Assembly (NCBI RefSeq): GCF_014672835.1
Contig: NZ_CP060244.1
Span: forward strand, 2,149,001-2,213,000
Length of the DNA stretch: 64,000 bases
From: Entomobacter blattae
Lineage (GTDB): Bacteria; Pseudomonadota; Alphaproteobacteria; Acetobacterales; Acetobacteraceae
Direction of reading: 5' to 3'
The translations under genes and the position numbers were made by a program. How positions within the stretch are numbered: the first letter of the stretch is position 1; every line of letters starts with the position of its first letter. Under the pieces are notes generated by a model, which was not told where the DNA came from, did no database searches, and saw only the letters and a list, made by a program, of their open reading frames with translations. Positions 55,738 through 64,000 of the stretch are shown here, in pieces.

Positions 55738-57669
55738 GTGGAGTATCACCCCGTGCCCGATGCACCCGATCAAACCCCGCCTGAGCTCTCCTCTTTAAAG
55801 CTCAATGAAAAAAAGACAGAAGACTTTAAGCGTGCTACTGTCAATACCTTACGGGCAATGGGGAAAAAACCGGGTGTTCCTGCTGAAAATCTGCAGGTGC
55901 ATTTTCAAAACCGTATCTCTGCCCAGCAAAAAAAAGACCGCACCCACATTCGTCTACCTTTCCCCATTCGGCCCCCGCAGCAAGAGGAAATTACAGCCAC
56001 TCGGGCGGCTGCAGATACCGTAGCGTTGCAATTGCGCTATCATGATTCAACCCTTCATTCTCACCATCAACCAGCCCATAAGGAAGCCCGAGAGGTTTAT
56101 GATGCATTGGAACAAATGCGCATAGAAGCCCTTGGTAGCCAGTATATGGAAGGGGTTGCTGCCAATCTGGATGCAAAACTTAATACCGAAATGAACCAAA
56201 AAGGTTATACTCGCCTTAACCCAACCGACTTGCTGCCCTCTGCGGTAGCCTTGGCACTTCTGGCACGACAAAAATTTACAAAGCGCCCTGCCCCGCCCCA
56301 AATTCAAGAACTGCTTACCGCATGGGAAAAGACCCAGCTTACGCCAGACGTTGAAAAAATGATCAACGAGCTGGCAAACACCCTCACCGATCAGAGCCAT
56401 TACAACCAGCTGACCCAAAAGATCCTTAAAGCCTATCATTTGATTGAGGACGAAATATCACCTGATCATAATAATGATGAAAGTGATAATAAGAGTGAGC
56501 AAACCGCGAGCTCAGAAAGCTCCTCTCTTCCTTCTCCTGAAAACCAACCAGAAGATCAAGAACAGTCTTCCTCCGAAGAAACCACAGACTTGCAAGCACA
56601 ACTTCAGCAGATTAGCAGCCAAGATCAGTCTGAAACATCTGAACTACAAGTGGGAGAGGCCGAAGGGAACGATCAGCCCGCTGGCAGCTCAACAGACCCA
56701 GACGAGACAAGAGGCAATACACCTACCACCGAGCAAGCACCTTATCGTATTTATACCCAACAATTCGATGAAATTGCCCCTGCCGAAGAATTATGTGACC
56801 TTAACGAACTCATCCTCCTCCGTCAGCAGCTTGACCAACAACTTCTGAGCATGCAAGGTATCGTAGGGCGGCTTGCCAATCGGCTTCAACGCAAGTTGCT
56901 TGCCAAGCAAACACGATCGTGGAAGTTTAACCAGGAAGAAGGACTTTTGGATACAAGCCGCCTTTCCCGCATTATTGCAAACCCTATGCTCGGCCTTTCT
57001 TATAAACAAGAAGCTGAAACAGCTTTTCGGGATACAGTGGTAAGCTTACTAATCGATAACTCTGGCTCCATGCGTGGTCGCCCGATTGCTGTGGCCGCCA
57101 TGTGTGGCGACCTCCTTTCTCGAACGCTGGAGCGTTGTGCGGTAAAAGTGGAGGTATTAGGGTTCACCACACGAGCATGGAAAGGCGGCCAGAGCCGTCA
57201 GCTATGGACAGAGAACGGCAAACCATCCCACCCAGGGCGCCTAAATGACCTACGCCATATTATCTATAAAGACGCCGACCAACCTTGGCGACGTGCACGA
57301 CGTAACCTGGGCCTTATGCTTAAGGAAGGGCTCTTGAAGGAAAATATTGATGGTGAATCCCTGCTCTGGGCCATGAATAGACTCAAGAAACGCCCGGAAA
57401 AACGTAAGATCCTTATGGTTATCTCAGATGGCGCGCCGGTCGATGACAGTACTCTTGCCGTAAATCCACCAGACTACCTTGAACAGCATTTACGTTATGT
57501 GATTGACCTAATCGAAAATAGTAGTTTCATAGAGCTGCTCGCCATTGGCATTGGCCATGATGTCACCCGTTACTATAGTCGTGCCGTCAGAATAACAGAT
57601 GCTGAAGAGCTGGGGAGCACCCTCCTTGGGGAACTTACCGCCCTTTTTGAAGAAAAATTTACTCACTAA
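55738..57669 (+). CDS. cobT: Cobaltochelatase subunit CobT
   Basis: CobT forms the hexameric scaffold with CobS. The 643 residues have the CobT N-terminal domain (about 20-220), a long acidic Gln/Glu/Ser-rich linker (about 240-325), and a C-terminal von Willebrand A domain with the metal-binding DNSGSM motif in [19 protein letters not shown]. The family ending [19 protein letters not shown] is present. The start is taken as GTG at 55738; a GTG five codons later is equally possible and neither has a strong ribosome site. Confidence 0.94.
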   Translation: MEYHPVPDAPDQTPPELSSLKLNEKKTEDFKRATVNTLRAMGKKPGVPAENLQVHFQNRISAQQKKDRTHIRLPFPIRPPQQEEITATRAAADTVALQLRYHDSTLHSHHQPAHKEAREVYDALEQMRIEALGSQYMEGVAANLDAKLNTEMNQKGYTRLNPTDLLPSAVALALLARQKFTKRPAPPQIQELLTAWEKTQLTPDVEKMINELANTLTDQSHYNQLTQKILKAYHLIEDEISPDHNNDESDNKSEQTASSESSSLPSPENQPEDQEQSSSEETTDLQAQLQQISSQDQSETSELQVGEAEGNDQPAGSSTDPDETRGNTPTTEQAPYRIYTQQFDEIAPAEELCDLNELILLRQQLDQQLLSMQGIVGRLANRLQRKLLAKQTRSWKFNQEEGLLDTSRLSRIIANPMLGLSYKQEAETAFRDTVVSLLIDNSGSMRGRPIAVAAMCGDLLSRTLERCAVKVEVLGFTTRAWKGGQSRQLWTENGKPSHPGRLNDLRHIIYKDADQPWRRARRNLGLMLKEGLLKENIDGESLLWAMNRLKKRPEKRKILMVISDGAPVDDSTLAVNPPDYLEQHLRYVIDLIENSSFIELLAIGIGHDVTRYYSRAVRITDAEELGSTLLGELTALFEEKFTH

Positions 57670-57813
57670 TTTAAAGTTTTCTCTGCTATCCTCATTAAAC
57701 CCCACCGGCCCCTTTATCTTTAGGGATTAACAAAGGGCAATAATATCTTATACACTCTAACCTTGTTCGGTTTTTCTTAAACCCGTTCATCACATAGCTG
57801 GAAAGCAAATAAT

Positions 57814-58644
57814 ATGGCAACTCTTTCCCGATATTGTCTATTGACCATTCTCGCTTTTGGTTTCCAATCTGGTGGGTTAGCCCCTTTCTTACTTGCTGCG
57901 ACCTTACCCACTTCAACGACTTCTGAAAATAAAGCTGAAAATAAAACTGAGCCCCCTGTCCTCTCCTATATCGCCCCACCTCCGGGTGAAAATTCCTATG
58001 CTCAACGGCTTGATACCGAGACCTATTTTGCAACGCGTAAGCTGAAAGATACCCCACGATGGAACCTGGCTTATAAAGATTCTAAACTTCAGACAGAAGA
58101 ACTGTTAGAGACTTTTTCTTGCGCCAGTCATCTCCAATTCAAAAAAAATTCCTTTCCAGCTGTCTTTTCACTTTTTGACTTTATTAGTCACACAGTCAAA
58201 ACATATGTTGATCAGGATAAAAATCTATGGCAGAGGAAACGCCCTTTTGTCCTCTACCAGGATCAGCCTTTTTGCACGGAAGAAAAGCGCGATTCTCTTG
58301 GAAAAACCTATTCCTATCCCTCAGGACATACGTCCCTTGGATGGTCTTTTGCTTTAGCCCTCTCAGAGCTTATTCCCCAGCATAGTGCTGAAATATTGGC
58401 CCGTGGAAGGCAATATGGTGAAAGCCGTATAATTTGTGGAGCCCATTGGAGAAGCGATGTTGAGGCAGGCTTTCTTGAAGGTGCCGGCATTGTCAGCATG
58501 CTGCAAAATAATCCGCAATTTCAAGAAAAACTTGCAGCTGCCCGTAAGGAAATCACGCAAAACTATACCCCCCTTACCCCGCAAGCCCTTAACCAATGCA
58601 CTCAGGATGCTGCCATTCTCAAACCTTCTCCCTTGGATGAATAG
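57814..58644 (+). CDS. Class A acid phosphatase (PAP2 family), secreted
   Basis: The 276-residue protein has a signal peptide (hydrophobic start, cleavage near LLAAT, about residue 30). The PAP2 catalytic motifs are KNLWQRKRP, YPSGHTSLGW and GESRIICGAHWRSDVEAG, which correspond to K-x6-RP, PSGH and SR-x5-H-x3-D. Class A non-specific acid phosphatases release phosphate from organic monoesters in the periplasm. It is alone between cobT and the aminotransferase genes on the other strand. Confidence 0.93.
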   Translation: MATLSRYCLLTILAFGFQSGGLAPFLLAATLPTSTTSENKAENKTEPPVLSYIAPPPGENSYAQRLDTETYFATRKLKDTPRWNLAYKDSKLQTEELLETFSCASHLQFKKNSFPAVFSLFDFISHTVKTYVDQDKNLWQRKRPFVLYQDQPFCTEEKRDSLGKTYSYPSGHTSLGWSFALALSELIPQHSAEILARGRQYGESRIICGAHWRSDVEAGFLEGAGIVSMLQNNPQFQEKLAAARKEITQNYTPLTPQALNQCTQDAAILKPSPLDE

Positions 58645-58694
58645 AGTTTTTTGTTTTTTGCTTTCTTTTGTGTTTTTCTTTCTACTGCCCTGTT

Positions 58695-59900
58695 TCACTG
58701 CAAGTTTTCTACAAATCGTTTTATACGAAGACAGGCTTCAGTAAGAGAGGCATCATCTGTAGCATAAGAAAGTCTTAAATAGGGGCTATATCCAAATGCA
58801 GCACCATGCACCATCGCCACAAACTCCTCTTCCAACAAGGCTGTGGCAAAGTCTTTATCGGTCTTTATGACCTGCTGACCTACCCTGGTTTTTTTGCCGA
58901 GACAGTCCTTTATACCCAAATATATATAAAAAGCGCCCTTCGGTTCTGTGCAGCTTACCCCTTTAATCTCCTTCAAGGCACGAAGAACAAGAGCACGCCT
59001 GCGGGCATAGCTTTCCCGCATGACACCAACCTGTTCAGAGGCTTCCTCCAAAGCCGCTGCAGCAGCCACCTGACTTACTCCACAAACACCAGATGTGGAA
59101 TTTCCCTGAATTTTAACCATGGCCTTAATAAGCTTAGCCGGTGCCCCTGCAAAACCTACCCTCCAGCCCGTCATGGCGTAGGCTTTGGACACGCCATTCA
59201 AAGTTAGAATCCTCTCCTTTAAATCCGGCGCAATAGCAGCGAGAGAAAAATGTTCGACCCCCTCATAAATGAGATGCTCATAAATCTCGTCACACATAAT
59301 CCAGCTCTGGGGAAAACGGCGTAAAACATCTGCAATATTATGCATATCCTCAAGGCTTGTTACAGCACCTGTTGGGTTATTGGGAAAATTCAGCACAACC
59401 CATTTTGTCGCCGGCGATAATTCCTTTTGTAAAGCTTCCGCCGTTAATCGAAACCCATCCTGCTCCTGACAAAGTGCATAACGCGGTACTCCACCAAACA
59501 AACCCGCTGCCAAGGGGTAGCCTACCCAATAGGGTGCTGGAATAACAACCTCATCCCCTTTTTCTACGGTCGCCATAAAAGCATTAAAAATCAGCTGCTT
59601 TGCCCCATTCCCTATGGTAATTTCATCCAGCTCATAAGCAAGGTGATTTTCTTTTAGAAATTTCTTCTGCACAGCCCTTTTTAAAAGAGGGTGGCCATCA
59701 ACAGGCGGATACCCCATATCCCCTTTTGAGGCGAACTGATGAGCGGCCGCAATGGCTACTTCAGGTGTTGAAAAATCAGGCTGCCCCAAGGCTAGCGAAA
59801 TCACAGGCTTGCCTTCGGCTTTTAATGCTCTGGCGCGCATGGCCGTAGCAATTGTTGCAGAAGGTTGCAAAGCCATAACACGGTTTGAAAAAGCGGGCAT
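58695..59900 (-). CDS. Class I/II aminotransferase (aspartate aminotransferase-like), copy 1
   Basis: The 401-residue protein is a fold-type I PLP enzyme: SLALGQPDFSTPEVAI, WVVLNFPNNPTGAV, the IMCDEIYEHLIYEG Asp-Tyr pair, the Schiff-base lysine in LNGVSKAYAMTGWRVGFAGA, and the ending GYSPYLRLSYATDDASL with the substrate arginine. It is a paralogue of the next gene on the same strand, 81 bp downstream of it. Likely substrates are aspartate or aromatic amino acids; the two copies may have diverged in specificity. Confidence 0.92.
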   Translation of the reverse strand: MPAFSNRVMALQPSATIATAMRARALKAEGKPVISLALGQPDFSTPEVAIAAAHQFASKGDMGYPPVDGHPLLKRAVQKKFLKENHLAYELDEITIGNGAKQLIFNAFMATVEKGDEVVIPAPYWVGYPLAAGLFGGVPRYALCQEQDGFRLTAEALQKELSPATKWVVLNFPNNPTGAVTSLEDMHNIADVLRRFPQSWIMCDEIYEHLIYEGVEHFSLAAIAPDLKERILTLNGVSKAYAMTGWRVGFAGAPAKLIKAMVKIQGNSTSGVCGVSQVAAAAALEEASEQVGVMRESYARRRALVLRALKEIKGVSCTEPKGAFYIYLGIKDCLGKKTRVGQQVIKTDKDFATALLEEEFVAMVHGAAFGYSPYLRLSYATDDASLTEACLRIKRFVENLQ

Positions 59901-59981
59901 AAAAACCTCTCATGGCAAGACAGCTAGTGCTTTAATGGTATTTCACAAGCACATTCTGCTGCTGATCAATATTATAGGGAC

Positions 59982-61184
59982 TTATTTTAATTCACCACAA
60001 AAGCGTTGAATACGATGACAGGCTTCCTGTAAGTTCTCCATAGAAGTCGCATAGGAGATTCGAAAATAACCAGGATATAAAAAAGCGCTTCCATGCACAG
60101 TGGCCACGCCTTCTTCTTCGAGAAGAGCTTTAACAAAATCCGCATCAGTTTTCAGTAAAATTCCCGTCTTGGTGGTTTTTCCTAAACAACCAGCCAGTGA
60201 GGCAAAAACATAAAAAGCCCCCATAGGCTTATAACACGACAAACCCCTGATAGTATTGATGGACTGAACAACGAAATCCCGACGTTGTTGATAAGCGTCT
60301 ACCATTGTTTCTATACAAGATTGCGGGCCAGTAACAGCTGCATAAGCAGCAGCTTGACTGATGGAGGAGGCATTTGAAGTAGACTGACCTTGGAGTTTCA
60401 CCATGGCCTTGACAAGCTCTACCGGTGCACCCGCATAGCCTATTCTCCAGCCGGTCATGGCATAGGCTTTGGAGACACCATTCATAGTGACTGTACGGCT
60501 TTTTAAGCGTGGTTCAATTTGCGCCATGGTGTAAGAGATGAACCCATCATAAACTAATTTGTCATAAATATCATCCATCAGCACCCATATATGCGGATGC
60601 TCCAACAAAACAGCGGCAAGATCTTTTAGTCTTTCTTGCGTATAAGCGGCCCCTGTTGGATTGTTTGGAGAATTTAAAATCAACCACTTTGTTTTTGGGG
60701 TAATCGCATAGCGTAGACCTTCTCCTGTTAGGCAAAAATTCTGCTCTTCTGAGCAGGGAACAATAACAGGCTTACCACCAGCAAGGTTTACAATATCCGG
60801 ATAGCTAACCCAAGCCGGCGCTGGAATAATAACCTCATCCCCTGGGTTAATGGTTGCCATGATGGCATTATATATAACCTGCTTACCACCCGTAGAAACA
60901 ATAATTTCCTCAGGACTGTAATCCAAAGCAGAATCCTTAAGAAAACGCTCAGCGATCGCTTTTCTTAGCTCAAGGGTGCCAGCAACATTTGTATAGCGCG
61001 TTTTTCCTTCCTCAATAGCTTTCACGGCGGCACGGCAGATATGTTCTGGCGTATCAAAATCGGGCTCACCAGCTGAGAGGCTAATAACATCCTTTCCTTG
61101 TGCTTGCATCACGCGAGCTCTATCAGTGATTTCTATGGTCTGGCTGGGACTAATACGATTTAATTTTTCGGAAATAAAGCTCAT
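59982..61184 (-). CDS. Class I/II aminotransferase (aspartate aminotransferase-like), copy 2
   Basis: From the ATG at 61184 the protein has 400 residues (MSFISEKLNRISPSQTIEI). It carries ISLSAGEPDFDTPEHICRAA, NSPNNPTGAAYTQE, the lysine segment MNGVSKAYAMTGWRIGYAGAP and the arginine region PGYFRISYATSMENL. A GTG four codons upstream is an alternative start. This copy is closer to the usual alphaproteobacterial aspartate aminotransferase, while copy 1 differs at several points of the N-terminal part. Confidence 0.93.
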   Translation of the reverse strand: MSFISEKLNRISPSQTIEITDRARVMQAQGKDVISLSAGEPDFDTPEHICRAAVKAIEEGKTRYTNVAGTLELRKAIAERFLKDSALDYSPEEIIVSTGGKQVIYNAIMATINPGDEVIIPAPAWVSYPDIVNLAGGKPVIVPCSEEQNFCLTGEGLRYAITPKTKWLILNSPNNPTGAAYTQERLKDLAAVLLEHPHIWVLMDDIYDKLVYDGFISYTMAQIEPRLKSRTVTMNGVSKAYAMTGWRIGYAGAPVELVKAMVKLQGQSTSNASSISQAAAYAAVTGPQSCIETMVDAYQQRRDFVVQSINTIRGLSCYKPMGAFYVFASLAGCLGKTTKTGILLKTDADFVKALLEEEGVATVHGSAFLYPGYFRISYATSMENLQEACHRIQRFCGELK

Positions 61185-61341
61185 GGCACGGCACACTAAA
61201 CTGGTTTTGAATTGAGGAAATAACTTTCACGACTCTTTTGTTCTATCATCCCATACTATTTCCACAATGAAAAACAAATAAGCATCTTTCCTATAACAGC
61301 AAATTTTATTATTTCACTTTGAAAAACATACTGTTTGGAAC

Positions 61342-61596
61342 CTATTTATAAATAATATTGTTAAACCCCTCTTCTTTCGCTTTTTGCTGAAGATCTGGAG
61401 CGTTTCTAAGATCCAAAGGCAATAATCGGCCATCTTCTTCTCGACGGCAAAAAGCAACAGCAATCGCAAAGGAGGCTTGCCCACTAAGCTCCTTTCGTAA
61501 ACATGATACATCATCGTCCCAAGGCATCCGCCCTTGTTCAGGGGTATTCGCTGCACAAGAGGTCAGAAGTAAGAAAACCATATATAAAAATTTCAT
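61342..61596 (-). CDS. Small lipoprotein of unknown function
   Basis: The 84-residue product starts MKFLYMVFLLLTSCAANTP, a clear lipoprotein signal with lipobox LTSC (Cys14). The mature part is polar, with two further cysteines (DVSCLRKEL and VAFCRREE) and no known motif. It lies downstream of the three microcin-like genes on the same strand but behind a terminator. An immunity role could be imagined, since many small lipoproteins serve as such, but nothing in the sequence shows it. Confidence 0.6.
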   Translation of the reverse strand: MKFLYMVFLLLTSCAANTPEQGRMPWDDDVSCLRKELSGQASFAIAVAFCRREEDGRLLPLDLRNAPDLQQKAKEEGFNNIIYK

Positions 61597-61660
61597 ACCA
61601 ATGTTATAATCTAAAATAAGTTCACTACAACGAGGCCGTTAAAAATACTTTAAATTAAAA

Positions 61661-61690
61661 ATAAAAAAGCGCGAATAAAAATATTCGCGC
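61661..61690 (-). terminator. Terminator of the microcin-like cluster
   Basis: GCGCGAATA pairs with TATTCGCGC across a short A-loop and is followed on the minus strand by six T residues. It lies 44 bp after the stop codon of the last peptide gene. Confidence 0.92.
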
Positions 61691-61733
61691 CTCTTATAAT
61701 AATTGTTAGTAAACGATATTGCTAGTAAGCAAT

Positions 61734-62057
61734 TTAGCCGAAAACGCCAGTACCGAGTGCGTTACGAACCTGTTGCTGGAAACCGGCTGAGTTACTTTGA
61801 CCGAAAATAAACCCTAATGCACTCCCAACAATAAAGCCAGTTGTACCACCAATAACAGCACCACCAATTCTAGCAATCAATGTACCAAGACCAAAAATAC
61901 TTTTAACATAACCGCCTGTGGCCCAACCTTCGGCAACGCCGGCGAAAACACCAAGAGATGAAAAGTTACTAGCACCTTCAAGGCTATCTTGCAAACTGGT
62001 TGCTGAAGATAGACCACCAGACACAATATCTAGCTCTACTACAGAAAGTTCTCTCAT
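61734..62057 (-). CDS. Microcin-V-like precursor peptide, copy C
   Basis: The 107-residue product begins MRELSVVELDIVSGG, matching the class IIa microcin leader (microcin V: MRTLTLNELDSVSGG). Cleavage after GG would release a 92-residue core, rich in Gly, Ala, Ser and small hydrophobics, with GxxxG-type helices (LIARIGGAVIGGTTGFIVGS, then ALGFIFGQ) and no cysteine. The size and glycine pattern resemble microcin V, which inserts into inner membranes. It is the last of three tandem paralogues and has a terminator. The ribosome site (AAGG) and first bases are almost identical to those of copy B. Activity, exporter and immunity are unproven. Confidence 0.75.
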   Translation of the reverse strand: MRELSVVELDIVSGGLSSATSLQDSLEGASNFSSLGVFAGVAEGWATGGYVKSIFGLGTLIARIGGAVIGGTTGFIVGSALGFIFGQSNSAGFQQQVRNALGTGVFG

Positions 62058-62122
62058 TTTTTTAAACCTTGTTATTATATTGTATTTATAATTTATTAAG
62101 TTTTCTTACAAAATATCTAAAG

Positions 62123-62446
62123 TTATTTTGTAGGAGGAAGAAGGCTTCCGTTAAGAATACCATTAATTGTTCCGTTAACGTAGCTATCCAGATTGTTCAG
62201 GCCTCTGAGACCACCGATAAGGCTACCGGTAACGGCTCCACTAATACCACCAGCAACGAAACCAGCAATTCCGGCAATCCAACCACTGATTATACCAATA
62301 CCACCACTACGAGCACCAAGAGCAGCACCAGAAATTGCCCCAGAAGTGAAGCCAAGAATGACGCCCACTACAGACCCTTCAATAGAATCAAGGAGGCCTG
62401 CACCACCAGAAACAACATTTAACTCTACTACAGAAAGTTCTCTCAT
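62123..62446 (-). CDS. Microcin-V-like precursor peptide, copy B
   Basis: The 107-residue product begins MRELSVVELNVVSGG. Its predicted 92-residue core is the most glycine-zipper-like of the three (GVILGFTSGAISGAALGARS, then GIAGFVAGGISGAVTGSLIG) and probably folds as hydrophobic hairpins; no cysteine is present. It shares leader, length and 5' leader bases with copies A and C but the cores have diverged strongly, a pattern common in bacteriocin families where the leader fits one exporter. It may be co-transcribed with its neighbours, with gaps of 114 and 65 bp. Confidence 0.75.
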   Translation of the reverse strand: MRELSVVELNVVSGGAGLLDSIEGSVVGVILGFTSGAISGAALGARSGGIGIISGWIAGIAGFVAGGISGAVTGSLIGGLRGLNNLDSYVNGTINGILNGSLLPPTK

Positions 62447-62560
62447 TTTTTAAACCTTGTTATTGTATTATTTATATTTGTACTGTTTTTGTTTTAATTC
62501 TACCAAAATTATTTTTTAAAAAAATCTTGGTAAGAACTATTTTCATTTAAAAGTTAATTC

Positions 62561-62887
62561 TTAGCTTAACAATGAACCCTGGGTTAAATCACCAATAGCA
62601 TTATCAATATAACCACCGTTTTGATTGATACCGCTATAACCGTCGGTAAAACCCTGAACAGCACCATTCAGAAAGCCACCGACACCACCGAACACGAAGC
62701 CAAGACCAGTCGTTATGGCACCTAAGCCAAAAGGACCAGCATTTTTACTGGTGTCGTTTGCACCTTTAAGTGAACCTACTAAACTGCCAACAACGCCACC
62801 AACAAATCCGCCAATAACAGAATCAAAAAAGTTTTGCGCGGCGGCACCAGAAACAATATCTAATTCTACTACAGAAAGTTCTCTCAT
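62561..62887 (-). CDS. Microcin-V-like precursor peptide, copy A (SGA leader)
   Basis: The 108-residue product begins MRELSVVELDIVSGA. A Gly-Ala in place of Gly-Gly also occurs in the microcin L leader (MREITLNEMNNVSGA), so processing by a C39 peptidase is still plausible. The core has GxxxG runs (GGFVGGVVGSLVGSLKGAND, then GLGFVFGGVGGFLNGAV) and a polar, Asn/Gly/Asp-rich C-terminus. It is the first peptide gene after the Hint protein, 118 bp downstream of it. Confidence 0.72.
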   Translation of the reverse strand: MRELSVVELDIVSGAAAQNFFDSVIGGFVGGVVGSLVGSLKGANDTSKNAGPFGLGAITTGLGFVFGGVGGFLNGAVQGFTDGYSGINQNGGYIDNAIGDLTQGSLLS

Positions 62888-63005
62888 TTTATTTCCTTAA
62901 ACCTTAGTTATTACAGTTTTTTTTGTTTATAATTTAGACATGACAATTTGTAACTTATCATGTTTCTTCTAAAATATTTTTCTTTGCTTTTCAGCAAATA
63001 TTTTA

Positions 63006-64000
63006 CTATGAAACTAACAATTCATTCTTATTATCAACAACTTCAGTAATCGTTTTATATTTTCCCGAAGAAGAAATTTTAATACTGATTAAAACAGCAT
63101 TTTCTTTTGTGTTTTCATCAGATATTTCCACCAATGACAAGTGTGCATCACCATTCGTCCAACGTGAATGCTCATGATCCATTGGATACCAGCCATCAGC
63201 CATATCTTCTGAGAAGCAAGAAGAGACTTTATCCTTTCTTGTTGCACTCCAACATACGGAAACATCAGAAACCAGAACACCTAAAGTACGACGATCATCA
63301 ATAAATGACCCTTCAACCTCAGCTGGCACAAAAGTTCTTGAAACAAGACGTGCAGATTTAACAACCTTAGGAACGATAAAGAAGTACTCGTTATCCTTAA
63401 CCTTACAAGGAGAAACTTTGTTTCCACTATCAGTTAAAAGGTGAAGATCAGGATCTGTCACATAGCTTACCGCTACCTGCTCAGATTTAAGGCCTAACTG
63501 GTTTGCACGCTCTAACAAAACATTATAGATCGATTCTGCAAAAGCTTTCTCTGTTCCAAGGGGAGCTACTGCGTCTTTTTCCCATGTCTTACGGCCCAGA
63601 TGCACAATATTTCCATTTTGGGTAATATTGTGGTTGGTATCAAGATAGCTTTCTGTTGTCAGACCATTTGAAACCAGAACAGCATGCTCACTCAATTCTA
63701 CGTGATAGATTTCATAACGAGAGAAAGAATCACCACGAACAATAGAAACACCGTTCACTAACATTCTGGCTAGAACAAGCTTTCCACCAACGAACACGCA
63801 ATGTTCACCTGTAACAAAAAGGTCCTGATAAGGAACACCATCCGCAAAAGCATCTTTTTTAATGCAAACAGGCTGGCTTTCGGTATTTACTGCCGCAACG
63901 GTTGAATGAGAAACAGCAACAACCTGCTGAGCAACCTCAATACCATTTTTCACGGTAACAACCATATCACCAACAGCAACGTCTTCAACAAGCTTGATAC
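63006..64000 (-). CDS. Hint-domain protein, partial (continues beyond window)
   Basis: The frame is open to the window edge, so the N-terminus and Hint Cys are missing; 331 codons are visible. The visible part holds the later Hint segments (VEDVAVGDMVVTV, LFVTGEHCVFVGGKLVLARM, ELSEHAVLVSNGLTTESYLD, then TNHN) and the same C-terminal domain as the 18-kb protein: W-KDAVAPLGTEKA, TDPDLHLLTDSGN, SFIDDRRTLGV, RWTNGDAHL. The protein is more cysteine-containing than its relative. It is upstream of the three microcin-like genes on the same strand, repeating the Hint-then-peptide order of the other locus. Confidence 0.85.
   Translation of the reverse strand, partial: IKLVEDVAVGDMVVTVKNGIEVAQQVVAVSHSTVAAVNTESQPVCIKKDAFADGVPYQDLFVTGEHCVFVGGKLVLARMLVNGVSIVRGDSFSRYEIYHVELSEHAVLVSNGLTTESYLDTNHNITQNGNIVHLGRKTWEKDAVAPLGTEKAFAESIYNVLLERANQLGLKSEQVAVSYVTDPDLHLLTDSGNKVSPCKVKDNEYFFIVPKVVKSARLVSRTFVPAEVEGSFIDDRRTLGVLVSDVSVCWSATRKDKVSSCFSEDMADGWYPMDHEHSRWTNGDAHLSLVEISDENTKENAVLISIKISSSGKYKTITEVVDNKNELLVS

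Noticed and set aside
53700-57700. Cobalamin riboswitch near cobS/cobT
   Set aside because: No B12-box-like sequence was seen upstream of dnaJ, cobS or cobT.
1-64000. Prophage, IS element or integrative element
   Set aside because: No transposase, integrase, terminase or capsid gene and no long inverted terminal repeats were found; the tail-fibre-like protein at 21.5 kb is isolated.

Overview
The window looks like chromosomal DNA from a low-GC member of the Acetobacteraceae (acetic acid bacteria), probably an insect-associated lineage. The evidence is gene content and order: the alphaproteobacterial run lysC / nitronate monooxygenase / RodZ-like / ispG / hisS / prfA / prmC / DUF4167, the bolA-dnaJ-cobS-cobT block, clpS-clpA, UbiC and UbiG, and secreted Hint-domain proteins of a kind common in this family. 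Species cannot be fixed from the sequence alone.

Layout. 0.6-3.6 kb: Clp adaptor and ATPase. 3.6-4.1 kb: a non-coding patch made of scraps of dapA, nuoK and nuoL. 4.3-15 kb: housekeeping and stress genes (DUF3465 protein, PPK2, YqgE, pyrD, a degenerate S24 repressor, Pit phosphate transporter, flavohaemoglobin, MFS transporter, chorismate lyase). 15.3-23.3 kb: an accessory, surface and secretion-oriented region (Ivy-type lysozyme inhibitor, beta-rich protein, small exported protein, Hint-domain protein, double-glycine-leader peptide, 49-residue membrane protein, exported tail-fibre-like protein) with tag inside it. 24.3-36 kb: tRNA-Met and the lysC-to-DUF4167 block, interrupted around prmC by a glycosyltransferase and a secreted protein. 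36-53 kb: biosynthetic and translation genes (ubiG, moaA, argG, trpS, comF, grxC, pgl, hexose-phosphate mutase, galU, malic enzyme, tRNA-Leu, lipB). 53-61 kb: LolA-like lipoprotein, bolA, dnaJ, cobS, cobT, acid phosphatase and two aspartate aminotransferase paralogues. 61.3-64 kb: a second accessory locus with a small lipoprotein, three microcin-V-like precursors and a second Hint protein cut by the window edge.

Most interesting system: two unlinked loci share the same order, a Hint-domain protein followed by one or more small peptides with a class IIa microcin-type leader (MREL[ST]..E...[SG]G[GA]). At the right-hand locus three peptides of 107-108 residues with nearly identical starts and glycine-zipper cores sit in tandem. 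No exporter or recognisable immunity gene lies in the window, so the system is a candidate only.

Second theme: several intergenic gaps carry short scraps of known genes (dapA, nuoK/nuoL, an APC permease, a glycosyltransferase C-terminus, a copy of part of maeB whose intact parent is 2.2 kb away) and short tandem arrays of 7, 10, 13 and 15 bp. This points to frequent insertion and decay of small gene fragments between otherwise intact operons. No IS element, integrase, prophage or CRISPR array was seen.
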